From assembly GCA_964534315.1 (NCBI GenBank), contig CAZHOV010000086.1, positions 1-23,738 on the forward strand: a stretch of DNA of 23,738 bases, given 5' to 3'. Made by a program: the position numbers and the translations under genes. The notes under the pieces were generated by a model. It did not search any database. It saw only the letters and a program-made list of their open reading frames with translations, and was not told where the DNA came from. How positions within the stretch are numbered: the first letter of the stretch is position 1; each line of letters starts with the position of its first letter. This document shows positions 6,404-14,305 of this stretch, in pieces. Source of the DNA: CAZHOV01 sp964534315 (lineage in GTDB: Bacteria; Bacteroidota; Bacteroidia; Chitinophagales; Saprospiraceae).

Positions 6404-7714
6404 ATGGTTGAACCTAATAAGAATACATTGAAGAGTAATAATCATACCTATCATACCCAGTCTGACGACTCTATTCGCTTCCAGTCAATATTTGATACGG
6501 TAATTGATGGAATTATCATTATTGATGAGCGGGGTAGCGTAGAGTTGATCAATCCCGCCGCTGCTAAATTATTTGGGTATGATAAGGAAGAGGTGCTTGG
6601 CCAGAATATAAAGATGTTGATGCCTTCACCGCACCGGGAAAATCATGATACTTATTTGGAAAATTACCGGAAAACCGGGAAAGCAAAAATTATCGGTGTT
6701 GGTCGTGAAGTAGAAGGGCGTCGAAAAGATGGCTCTTTGTTTCCTATTCTTTTAGCGATCAGTGAAGTCAATCTGGAGAATCGCCGTGTATTTACAGGAG
6801 TAATACACGATATTTCTCAGATTAAAAAGGCTAAGGATGAAGTAGAGATGCTAAACCAAAAGCTGGAAAGTAAAGTCCGGAAACGGACTGAAGAATTAAT
6901 TGGAGCAGTCAATAAACTCCTGGCTACCAATGATCAGTTAAAAAACGAAATTGCAGAACGGTCAAAAGCGGAAGAAGCGCTTCGTCAACGGGAAAAAGAA
7001 CTTCAGGATGCGTTAGAGCGGGAAAAAGAACTGAATACGCTGAAATCCAGGTTCGTATCTATTGCTTCTCACGAATTCCGGACGCCTCTAAGTACGATCC
7101 TTTCTTCCGTAGAACTAATCGAAGCCTATAGCGAAGATCATCAGATTGAAAAGCGGAAAAAACACACCAAGAGGATTAAATCTGCTGTCACCTTACTCAC
7201 CGGCATCCTTAATGACTTTCTATCGCTCAGCCGGTTGGAGGAAGGTAAGATCGCTCCGCAACCCGTAGAGTTTGAACTGGAGGGGTTTTGTAAGGAAGTT
7301 ATGAGCGACCTGAAAGTGCTCCTTAAGAAAGGGCAAAAAATTGAAAAAGAAGAGGTTAATACCGATCAAAAGGTCTTTCTGGAAAGAAAGTTTTTGAAAA
7401 ATATATTGTTCAACCTCCTGTCTAATGCCATCAAATACTCTCCTGAAGATACCACTATCCACCTGACCCTTCACATCGAAGACGAAAAATTGAAAATAAC
7501 GGTCAGTGATGAGGGAATCGGTATTCCGGAGGAAGATCAACAATATCTATTTACTCGATTCTTCAGAGCGCATAATGTAGAAAATATCCAAGGCACCGGA
7601 TTGGGACTCAGTATCGTCAAGCGATATCTGGAGGCGATGAACGGAGCTATCACTTTTGAAAGTAAACTCGATAAGGGCACTACCTTTTTTGCAGAACTAC
7701 CTATTAAACAATAA
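6404..7714 (+). CDS. Soluble PAS sensor histidine kinase, FixL-like
   Basis: 436 residues without membrane segments. The order is a PAS domain (about 24-140), a long coiled coil (140-212), HisKA with phospho-acceptor H223 in SIASHEFRTPLS, and a HATPase domain with NLLSNAIKYSP, DEGIGIP and GTGLGLSIVKRYLE. The PAS domain aligns with Bradyrhizobium FixL without gaps at offset 119: the haem ligand H200 corresponds to H81, distal R220 to R101, and pocket residues I215, L236 and I238 to I96, L117 and I119. FixL H214 is K95 here. Oxygen sensing through haem is therefore plausible, but this motif set also occurs in PAS domains not shown to bind haem. No response regulator is encoded nearby. The copper ATPase gene of the cbb3 locus starts 91 bases downstream, echoing rhizobial FixL control of fixNOQP/fixGHIS. 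Confidence 0.9.
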   Translation: MVEPNKNTLKSNNHTYHTQSDDSIRFQSIFDTVIDGIIIIDERGSVELINPAAAKLFGYDKEEVLGQNIKMLMPSPHRENHDTYLENYRKTGKAKIIGVGREVEGRRKDGSLFPILLAISEVNLENRRVFTGVIHDISQIKKAKDEVEMLNQKLESKVRKRTEELIGAVNKLLATNDQLKNEIAERSKAEEALRQREKELQDALEREKELNTLKSRFVSIASHEFRTPLSTILSSVELIEAYSEDHQIEKRKKHTKRIKSAVTLLTGILNDFLSLSRLEEGKIAPQPVEFELEGFCKEVMSDLKVLLKKGQKIEKEEVNTDQKVFLERKFLKNILFNLLSNAIKYSPEDTTIHLTLHIEDEKLKITVSDEGIGIPEEDQQYLFTRFFRAHNVENIQGTGLGLSIVKRYLEAMNGAITFESKLDKGTTFFAELPIKQ

Positions 7715-7725
7715 AACCTTCCGGG

Positions 7726-7737
7726 TGATCTTTGTCA
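7726..7737. promoter_or_regulatory. Near-palindrome TGAT-N4-GTCA before ccoI
   Basis: TGATCTTTGTCA differs by one base from the TGAC-N4-GTCA sites at 10490 and 10513. It lies about 65 bp upstream of the expected ccoI transcription start. Single site, so weak. Confidence 0.3.
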
Positions 7738-7782
7738 TTATATGTCTTCACTAACATCATCTTTTTTCTAATGAATGGCCAA

Positions 7783-7790
7783 TATTTTTG
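7783..7790 (+). promoter_or_regulatory. -7 promoter element for ccoI
   Basis: TATTTTTG matches TAnnTTTG exactly and ends 15 bases before the ATG at 7806. This argues against a TTG start at 7788, which would lie inside the promoter. No clear -33 TTG is seen. Confidence 0.45.
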
Positions 7791-7805
7791 CTCAAAATTG
7801 GCTGT

Positions 7806-10241
7806 ATGATAAATACCGAAGTGAATAGTGTGAATAGTCAGGCGATCAAATCGAACGAATGTTACCATTGCGGAGAGACTTGCGATCAGCATCCGGTAAT
7901 ACTGGAAGATAAAGCATTTTGCTGCGAGGGATGTAAAATGGTCTACGAAATATTGAATACCAATGACCTATGCCAATATTACGAAATCGATGAAAATGCA
8001 GGCGTCAGCCTCAAAGGCTATAAACAAGAACGATACGCCTATCTGGATGAACCCGAAGTGACAGAGCAGCTCATTGCTTTTACTGACGGTAAAAAAACAA
8101 AAATTACTTTCCATCTACCCCAAATACACTGTGCTTCCTGTATCTGGTTGCTCGAAAATCTTTACCGGCTCAACGAGGGGATACTTTACTCAAAAGTCAA
8201 TTTCATCAAAAAAGAGATTTATCTCACTTACGATGAAGCAACTACCTCCCTTCGGTCTATTGTCGAACTCTTGGCTAGCATCGGTTACGCGCCCGCCATC
8301 AATTTGGGTAATCTCGATAAAGATAAACCTGTTGTAGATAAAAGTCTTTATTATAAAATTGGCGTGGCAGCTTTTGCCTTCGGCAATATTATGCTGCTGA
8401 GTTTTCCGGAATACCTGGGCATCGAAAAAGGATTAGATTCTTCTTACATCAGGTTTTTCGGATGGCTGAATATCCTTTTAGTACTCCCAGTGGTGCTATA
8501 TAGTGGTTTCGACTACCTTCGCTCTGCATATCTGGGACTAAAAGAGGGAAACCTCAATATCGATGTGCCGGTTTCTTTAGGTATCCTGACCCTTTTCTTC
8601 CGAAGTGCTTACGAAATACTTAGCCATACCGGCGCCGGATACATGGATAGTCTGGCCGGGTTTGTATTTTTTTTGCTGGTAGGGAAGTGGTTTCAACAAC
8701 GCACTTATCACCATTTATCCTTTGAACGCGATTATAAATCTTACTTTCCCATTGCGGCTAATCTGAAGTTGGGGGATAAAGAAAAACCAATAGCTTTGGA
8801 CAATGTAGAGGTTGGGAATGTCATTATCGTGCGAAATAATGAGCTGATCCCTACCGATGGATTATTGATGAAAGGAGAAGCTCGCATTGATTATAGCTTT
8901 GTGACCGGAGAGGCCGAACCGGTAAAGGTTAAAACAGGCGAGAAAATATTTGCCGGAGGTCGGCAACTGGGCGAAGTGATTGAGCTTACCGTTACCAAAA
9001 AGGTGGCTCAAAGTTACCTGACTCAGCTGTGGAACGAAGAAGCATTTTCCAAAGAAAACGAGCTGCATGCCAGCGCTCTTGCGGATAAGATCGGTAAGTA
9101 TTTTACTTTTGCTATTTTATTGATCGCTTTTACGACGCTTGCGTATTGGCTCTATTACGACCCCTCTATCGCATTTAATGCTTTCACCGCAGTGCTTATT
9201 ATCGCTTGTCCATGTGCTGTGGCCCTGTCTATTCCTTTTACCTTTGGTAATGTCATGCGAATTTTGGCCCGCAACAAGTTATTCCTGAAAAATACCCAAG
9301 TGATCGAAACCCTGCAAAAGATCAATGCCATCGTGTTTGACAAAACAGGGACGCTGACTAATTACGAGCAAAATGAAGTAGTCTATGACGGGCATCCACT
9401 TTCAGAAAATGACCAAAGAGGCGTACTTGCCCTGGCCACGCAATCCAATCACCCTCTAAGCCGACAAATTGCTGTTTTTTTGGACGAACAACAAAATGGT
9501 AATAGCCGAAAATTTGAAGTAAAGGGATTTCAGGAAACCGTTGGGGAGGGCATCTCCGGAGAAGTAAACGGCGAAAAGTATTTCATCGGTTCCCCTTCTT
9601 TTGTAGGAATGAAGCAGAATGGTCAGGAGAAGGGGTCGGTTTATGTAAAAGTTGACAATCAAGTACCTGGGCACTTTGTAGTGAGAAATCACTACCGAAA
9701 GGGACTGGGAAAGATAATCGACTATTTTAGAAATCTGGGAACGCTCTATCTATTATCAGGAGATAATGACCGCGAAAAAACGATTTTATCCACTTTTTTC
9801 CAGGGCGATGACCGGCTGTTATTCCGACAATCTCCTAAAGACAAGCTTCAATTTATTAAAAATCTTAATGACCAGGGGGATACCGTGCTGATGATGGGAG
9901 ACGGATTGAATGACTCCGGAGCCCTAAAGCAAAGTAATGTCGGTATTGTGATCACCGAAAATACGAACAATTTCACTCCCGCCTGCGACGCTATTTTCCA
10001 AGCTGACCAGTTTGAGCGCTTGCCCAAGTTGATCGGCTTTGCCAGAGCCAGTTTTAAGCTGGTCCTTTTTGCGTATTTCCTTGCCTTAATCTACAACGTC
10101 GTAGGGCTGACGTTCGCTGTACAAGGGTTATTATCTCCGGTAGTGGCTGCCATACTCATGCCTACTAGTTCGGTTACCATCGTAGTATTCGGCATCTCAT
10201 CCAGCAATTGGCTGGCCTATCGCCATCGGGTACTGAGGTAA
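7806..10241 (+). CDS. ccoI: CcoI/FixI-type copper-translocating P1B ATPase
   Basis: 811 residues from the ATG at 7806. This inner-membrane ATPase of the CcoI group exports Cu+ to the periplasmic side for assembly of the haem-copper centre of cbb3 oxidase. Domains in order: an N-terminal cysteine cluster CYHCGETC (19-26) and CCEGC (39-43) typical of CcoI-like ATPases; a heavy-metal domain with HCASC (108-112); membrane helices; the actuator loop TGEAEP; the transport motif CPC (468-470); phosphorylated D512 in DKTGTLTN; and the hinge GDGLND (about 698-703). An open frame extends upstream to a TTG at 7788, but that codon overlaps a promoter element and adds nothing conserved. It follows the FixL-like kinase and precedes ccoS on the same strand, with a 331-bp spacer that carries its own control signals. 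Confidence 0.95.
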   Translation: MINTEVNSVNSQAIKSNECYHCGETCDQHPVILEDKAFCCEGCKMVYEILNTNDLCQYYEIDENAGVSLKGYKQERYAYLDEPEVTEQLIAFTDGKKTKITFHLPQIHCASCIWLLENLYRLNEGILYSKVNFIKKEIYLTYDEATTSLRSIVELLASIGYAPAINLGNLDKDKPVVDKSLYYKIGVAAFAFGNIMLLSFPEYLGIEKGLDSSYIRFFGWLNILLVLPVVLYSGFDYLRSAYLGLKEGNLNIDVPVSLGILTLFFRSAYEILSHTGAGYMDSLAGFVFFLLVGKWFQQRTYHHLSFERDYKSYFPIAANLKLGDKEKPIALDNVEVGNVIIVRNNELIPTDGLLMKGEARIDYSFVTGEAEPVKVKTGEKIFAGGRQLGEVIELTVTKKVAQSYLTQLWNEEAFSKENELHASALADKIGKYFTFAILLIAFTTLAYWLYYDPSIAFNAFTAVLIIACPCAVALSIPFTFGNVMRILARNKLFLKNTQVIETLQKINAIVFDKTGTLTNYEQNEVVYDGHPLSENDQRGVLALATQSNHPLSRQIAVFLDEQQNGNSRKFEVKGFQETVGEGISGEVNGEKYFIGSPSFVGMKQNGQEKGSVYVKVDNQVPGHFVVRNHYRKGLGKIIDYFRNLGTLYLLSGDNDREKTILSTFFQGDDRLLFRQSPKDKLQFIKNLNDQGDTVLMMGDGLNDSGALKQSNVGIVITENTNNFTPACDAIFQADQFERLPKLIGFARASFKLVLFAYFLALIYNVVGLTFAVQGLLSPVVAAILMPTSSVTIVVFGISSSNWLAYRHRVLR

Positions 10242-10423
10242 TTGTGTCGTATCGTGTATCTTGGATTGCTTCCACCAAAACTTTCAGACAAAGATGTCCA
10301 AGACTGCAATGGTATTAATTTTACCACCCAACTTTTTTATTTTCCAAACCCTTCTCCTTAATTAGAATTTATCCAAATAGCAAGGGTTCACATATTTTCC
10401 CACTGCAGAAAAGTATTTAAGTA

Positions 10424-10445
10424 GACTGAAGGAGATCGTTCAGTC
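10424..10445. repeat. Small hairpin in the ccoI-ccoS spacer
   Basis: GACTGAA and TTCAGTC form a 7-bp stem with an 8-base loop. No T-tract follows. The remainder of the 331-bp spacer (10242-10572) holds the AGGAC repeat, the paired palindromes and no gene. Confidence 0.35.
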
Positions 10446-10457
10446 GCTAAGTCATTA

Positions 10458-10482
10458 CCTCTTGTCCTCCCGTCCTCCTGAC
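10458..10482 (-). repeat. AGGAC-type simple repeat, copy 1
   Basis: Read on the minus strand it is a run of GGAGGAC / GGGAGGAC / AAGAGG words. Related runs lie directly after ccoG (15818) and after the CoA-transferase gene (17443). Confidence 0.6.
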
Positions 10483-10489
10483 TCCCCCA

Positions 10490-10524
10490 TGACAAAAGTC
10501 ACTCTGGAAAATTGACGAGTGTCA
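10490..10524. promoter_or_regulatory. Paired TGAC-N4-GTCA palindromes, candidate cco operators
   Basis: TGACAAAAGTCA (10490-10501) and TGACGAGTGTCA (10513-10524) share perfect half-sites and a 4-base spacer, with centres 23 bp apart. The second is preceded by T, giving TTGAC-N4-GTCAT. The 5-4-5 geometry is that of the CRP/FNR family (FNR: TTGAT-N4-ATCAA). A degenerate -7 element TATCTTG (10549-10555) lies before the ccoS ATG at 10573; a start near 10562 would put the nearer site at about -43, close to the position used by activators of this family. The regulator itself is not in the window. Confidence 0.55.
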
Positions 10525-10572
10525 TTTTCAAGGGGGGGCATGGTTTACTATCTTGCCGAAAAATTATTCGAA

Positions 10573-10746
10573 ATGCAGATTATAGTCCTACTTATTATTG
10601 TGAGTTTAATTGTTGCTCTGGTATTCCTGGCAGCATTTTTTTGGGCCGTCAAATCAGGTCAATATGATGATGATTACTCACCCGCTGTAAGAATTTTATT
10701 TGATGATCAACCAACCGAAGAAAATCACCATAAAAAAAATCAATAA
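10573..10746 (+). CDS. ccoS: CcoS-type cbb3 oxidase maturation protein
   Basis: 57 residues: one N-terminal membrane helix (residues 2-25), then WAVKSGQYDDDYSPAVRILFDD, the typical CcoS signature with an acidic tail. CcoS is needed for insertion of haem and copper into the CcoN subunit of cbb3 oxidase. I chose the ATG at 10573 because the helix starts there; a GTG at 10519 in the same frame lies inside a candidate operator and would place a charged, unconserved stretch before the helix. It ends 3 bases before ccoNO, so the two are translated from one transcript. Confidence 0.92.
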   Translation: MQIIVLLIIVSLIVALVFLAAFFWAVKSGQYDDDYSPAVRILFDDQPTEENHHKKNQ

Positions 10747-10749
10747 TCT

Positions 10750-12879
10750 ATGGCTCAGTTAGAACACTTTAATTATGACAACAAGATTGTCCGGAATTTT
10801 GCCTTTGCCACGGCAATCTGGGGAATTGTGGGAATGTTGGTCGGGTTAATAGCAGCCTACCAATTAATTTTTCCCAGTTTAAACGGAGGGATTCCGGAAA
10901 TTACCTTCGGTAGAATTCGTCCTTTGCACACCAATGCGGCGATTTTTGCTTTCGTAGGTAACGGAATTTTCATGGGAGTGTACTACTCTCTGCAGCGTCT
11001 GCTGAAAACCAGAATGTTTAGCAAGGCGCTTAGTAATTTTCACTTCTGGGGCTGGCAGGCGATTATTGTAGCCGCTGCCATAACATTACCCCTGGGGATT
11101 ACCAGTGCACATGAATATGCCGAATTGGAATGGCCTATTGATATCGCGATTGCATTAGTATGGGTTGCCTTTGGAGTAAACATGTTTGGTACCATCCTAA
11201 AAAGAAGAGAAAATCACCTTTATGTAGCTATCTGGTTTTACATTGCCACTTGGGTAACCGTAACCGTTCTTCACATCGGTAACAACCTGGAGCTTCCCGT
11301 CAATATGTGGAAGAGCTATCCGGTATTTGCTGGTGTACAAGATGCCTTAATTCAATGGTGGTATGGCCACAATGCGGTTGCTTTCTTCTTAACAACACCG
11401 TATCTGGGGCTGATGTACTACTTCTTACCCAAAGCTGCGAACAGACCGGTATTCTCTTATAAATTATCGATCATTCACTTCTGGGCCTTGATCTTTATCT
11501 ATATCTGGGCCGGACCACACCACTTGCTTTATACGTCATTACCTGATTGGGCGCAATCATTGGGTACGGTATTTTCTATCATGCTGATCGCTCCATCCTG
11601 GGGTGGTATGTTGAACGGTCTATTGACCTTAAGAGGTGCATGGGACCGGGTAAGGACAGATCCGATCCTGAAGTTTATGGTGGTTGCGGTTACCGCTTAC
11701 GGTATGGCTACCCTTGAAGGCCCCATGCTTTCTATCAAATCGGTAAATGCTATTTCTCACTATACGGATTGGACCATTGGTCACGTACACGTTGGTACGC
11801 TGGGTTGGAACGGGATGTTGACATTCGGTATCCTGTACTGGTTGTTCCCGAGGTTATACAACACCAAGATGTGGTCGATGAAATGGGCAAACGCTCATTT
11901 TTGGATTGCTACCTTAGGTATTTTGTTCTATGCTATTCCATTATATTGGGCAGGCTGGACACAGAGCTTAATGTGGAAAGAATTTGAACCAGACGGTTTC
12001 TTGAAGTACCGAAACTTCCTTGAAACAGTGACCCAGATCTTACCCATGTATGCGATGCGTGCTTTAGGAGGTATTTTATACTTCGTAGGTGTGATCATGA
12101 TGGTAATCAACCTGTTCAAGACTGCTCAAATCGGTAAATTTATTGGCGACGAAGGGGCGCAGGCACCTCCAAGAGAAACCGGAGGGCATGCCGGCGAACA
12201 CTGGCACCGATGGATTGAGCGTCGTCCGGTACAGATGTTGGTAGGTGCAACCATAGCGATCCTGATCGGAGGTATCGTAGAGGTATTCCCAATGTTGATG
12301 ATCCAGGAAAATGTTCCGAAAATTGAATCAGTTGAACCTTATACACCGCTTGAATTAGCAGGACGCGATATTTACATCCGCGAAGGTTGTCTTGGATGTC
12401 ATTCTCAGATGATCCGTCCGTTCCGCTCAGAAACGGAGCGTTACGGCGATTACTCCAAGTCAGGTGAGTTTATTTACGACCGTCCATTCTTGTGGGGTAG
12501 TAAGCGAACAGGACCGGACTTACACCGGGTCGGAGGTAAGTATTCAGACAGTTGGCATTGGAATCACATGATCGTTCCGGAAAGTATGTCGCCCGGCTCC
12601 ATCATGCCGCCATATCCATGGTTGGCCAGAAGAGACCTCGATGTTTCTCAAATCCCTGCTAAGATAAGGACCTTAAGAACATTAGGTACGCCTTACGAAG
12701 TAGGTTATGACGAGATTGCTGTTGATGATTTACAGAAACAAGCTAAGAAAATTGCGGAGAGCCTGCGTAAGGACGGTATCGAGGCAGAAGGTTTAGAGAA
12801 TAAGGAGATGATTGCCATAATCGCTTATCTCCAACGATTAGGTACTGATATCAAACCTGAACCACAGGCCGAAAAATAA
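10750..12879 (+). CDS. ccoNO: Fused cbb3 oxidase subunits I and II (CcoN-CcoO)
   Basis: 709 residues. The CcoN part (1-460) is the polytopic catalytic subunit that reduces O2 to water and pumps protons. Visible are H60 (low-spin haem b), CuB ligands H207, H257 and H258, Y251 in the position of the His-cross-linked tyrosine, E323, and H345/H347 for the high-spin and low-spin haems, numbered almost as in Pseudomonas CcoN. After a hydrophilic linker (about 460-490) comes the CcoO part: one membrane helix (about 493-515), PYTPLELAGRDIYIREGC, haem c motif CLGCH (547-551), and a methionine ligand candidate M619 in GSIMPPYPW. In Proteobacteria these are two genes; a single fused chain is typical of Bacteroidota. 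It is preceded closely by ccoS and followed by a small hairpin and ccoQ. Confidence 0.97.
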   Translation: MAQLEHFNYDNKIVRNFAFATAIWGIVGMLVGLIAAYQLIFPSLNGGIPEITFGRIRPLHTNAAIFAFVGNGIFMGVYYSLQRLLKTRMFSKALSNFHFWGWQAIIVAAAITLPLGITSAHEYAELEWPIDIAIALVWVAFGVNMFGTILKRRENHLYVAIWFYIATWVTVTVLHIGNNLELPVNMWKSYPVFAGVQDALIQWWYGHNAVAFFLTTPYLGLMYYFLPKAANRPVFSYKLSIIHFWALIFIYIWAGPHHLLYTSLPDWAQSLGTVFSIMLIAPSWGGMLNGLLTLRGAWDRVRTDPILKFMVVAVTAYGMATLEGPMLSIKSVNAISHYTDWTIGHVHVGTLGWNGMLTFGILYWLFPRLYNTKMWSMKWANAHFWIATLGILFYAIPLYWAGWTQSLMWKEFEPDGFLKYRNFLETVTQILPMYAMRALGGILYFVGVIMMVINLFKTAQIGKFIGDEGAQAPPRETGGHAGEHWHRWIERRPVQMLVGATIAILIGGIVEVFPMLMIQENVPKIESVEPYTPLELAGRDIYIREGCLGCHSQMIRPFRSETERYGDYSKSGEFIYDRPFLWGSKRTGPDLHRVGGKYSDSWHWNHMIVPESMSPGSIMPPYPWLARRDLDVSQIPAKIRTLRTLGTPYEVGYDEIAVDDLQKQAKKIAESLRKDGIEAEGLENKEMIAIIAYLQRLGTDIKPEPQAEK

Positions 12880-12887
12880 AAGGAGTA

Positions 12888-12912
12888 GAGTGAAGGCCAT
12901 CTTCCTTCACTC
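12888..12912 (+). terminator. Intra-operon hairpin between ccoNO and ccoQ
   Basis: GAGTGAAGG (12888-12896) and CCTTCACTC (12904-12912) pair perfectly around a 7-base loop, 9 bases after the ccoNO stop. Only a weak T-rich stretch follows. It may be an attenuator or an mRNA stabiliser that sets the ratio of ccoNO to ccoQP messages. Confidence 0.45.
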
Positions 12913-12948
12913 CTCTATTATCTTTAACAGAAAAGAAAAAAAGAGCTT

Positions 12949-13143
12949 ATGTATAAGTATATTCTAGAAAATGCAGGTGATATCAATTGGATGGCTTTAT
13001 TTGCCTTGCTCACCTTCTTTTCCATGTTCGTTATTAGTGCCGTCTTAGTGTTTAGTAAAAACAAACGGTATATCGATAAAATGGCGAATCTACCGCTTGA
13101 GAATAATCATCCATTAACCTCTGAAATAGAACATAAATCATGA
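12949..13143 (+). CDS. ccoQ: CcoQ-type small cbb3 oxidase subunit
   Basis: 64 residues with one membrane helix (about 15-37) followed by SKNKRYIDKMANLPLENN. Size, single helix, the charged exit RYIDKMANLPL and the place between ccoNO and ccoP fit CcoQ/FixQ, which stabilises the assembled oxidase. The sequence of this subunit is poorly conserved, so the call leans on context. Its stop overlaps the ccoP start by four bases (ATGA), showing translational coupling. Confidence 0.85.
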   Translation: MYKYILENAGDINWMALFALLTFFSMFVISAVLVFSKNKRYIDKMANLPLENNHPLTSEIEHKS

Positions 13144-14084
13144 AAAATAAACTGTTTAACTATTTATTGTCCTTTATATTCCTGCTTCCGGCTTTAGGGG
13201 TGATGGCGCAAGGAGGGGAGGCAGTAAGTCCGAATCGGTTGTCCAACATGTTGGGTGACTACTTTCTGATCGGCGGAGCATTAGTCGTACTAGCTGCGTT
13301 TTTCGTGCTCTTCCGGCTGACGACCATGTTGATGCAACTTCAAAAAATAAAGTTGCTTCAGGAGCATGGAATGGAAACAATGGAAAAGCTCGATCTTGTA
13401 AATCAAGAGTCCTGGTGGTCCAGAATGTATAAAAAATGGACTGATGCCGTTCCTGTTGAGAAAGAAAAAGATATCATGTTCGATCATGCCTATGACGGCA
13501 TTAGAGAGTTGGATAATAGCTTGCCGCCATGGTGGGTAGCCTTATTCTATATCTCTATTGGTTTTGCAGTAGTCTATATGACTTATTACCATTTTGCAGG
13601 TATCGGAAACAGCTCGAGAGAGCAATACGAAATCGAAATGGAGCAAGCCGAAGAAGCAGTGCAGGCTTATCTGGCAAAGCAAGCAGATATGGTGGATGAA
13701 TCTAACGTGGTTTTATTAACTGATGAAGAGGCTTTGGCTTCCGGTAAAACGATCTTCCTGGAAAGCTGTGCCACTTGCCACGGTAATCTGGGCGAGGGTG
13801 GTGTCGGACCTAACTTTGCCGATAATTACTGGATTCATGGCGGAAGTATCAAAGATCTTTTCAAAACCATTAAATATGGTGTTCCTGAAAAGGGAATGAT
13901 CTCCTGGAAAAGCCAGCTGAGAGCTTCTGACATGCAAAAAGTCGCCAGTTTCATTCTGACGCTTCAAGGTACTGATCCGCCAAACCAAAAAGAACCTCAA
14001 GGAGAATTGTATCAAGGTGAAGAGGCGGGAACGGAAAAAGATACTACAGCCACAGAAGCAGAAGGCGCTATCGGAATGAGATAA
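13140..14084 (+). CDS. ccoP: Mono-haem CcoP, cbb3 oxidase subunit III
   Basis: 314 residues that pass electrons from the bc1/alternative complex or soluble cytochromes to the catalytic subunit. An N-terminal signal-like or first membrane segment (1-24) is followed by a helix (about 40-65). Next comes the FixP N-terminal domain with YDGIRELDNSLPPWW (118-132) running into a helix, then a periplasmic cytochrome c domain with CATCH (210-214) and M253 in KGMISW as the likely sixth ligand. Proteobacterial CcoP has two haem c motifs; here only one CxxCH exists. The about 35-residue tail after the cytochrome domain is acidic and low in complexity. It is translationally coupled to ccoQ. Confidence 0.95.
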   Translation: MKNKLFNYLLSFIFLLPALGVMAQGGEAVSPNRLSNMLGDYFLIGGALVVLAAFFVLFRLTTMLMQLQKIKLLQEHGMETMEKLDLVNQESWWSRMYKKWTDAVPVEKEKDIMFDHAYDGIRELDNSLPPWWVALFYISIGFAVVYMTYYHFAGIGNSSREQYEIEMEQAEEAVQAYLAKQADMVDESNVVLLTDEEALASGKTIFLESCATCHGNLGEGGVGPNFADNYWIHGGSIKDLFKTIKYGVPEKGMISWKSQLRASDMQKVASFILTLQGTDPPNQKEPQGELYQGEEAGTEKDTTATEAEGAIGMR

Positions 14085-14100
14085 GCAGGTTAGGAAAAAA

Positions 14101-14222
14101 TGGAAAGATTGGAAAGTAGGAAAATAGAATTGGAAGGAAGGTAGAACCGAGCAAAGAATGGAAATAAAAACATTTATTCCACCATTTCCAACAATTCAAT
14201 ATTCCAACTTTCCAGGATTCCA
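14101..14222. repeat. Imperfect inverted repeat of TGGAA words
   Basis: The left half (14101-14141) repeats TGGAAAG / TTGGAA on the plus strand, while the right half (14178-14222) carries the complementary TTCCA words. The two could fold into a long imperfect hairpin in the 221-bp gap between ccoP and ccoG. Word-like repeats of this sort follow several genes in this window. No gene is seen here. Confidence 0.55.
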
Positions 14223-14305
14223 AAATATCAAGTCTTTCTCAATAAAATGGTCAAAAGAGAATTGAATATTTTTTCAGCTTGACTTATTAAAGAATTACTA
14301 AAATA

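Noticed and set aside
7788..7805. TTG start for ccoI, adding six residues
   Set aside because: The codon lies inside the -7 promoter element TATTTTTG and the added residues are not part of the family.
10519..10572. GTG start for ccoS, adding 18 residues
   Set aside because: It falls inside a candidate operator, and the CcoS membrane helix begins right at the ATG at 10573.
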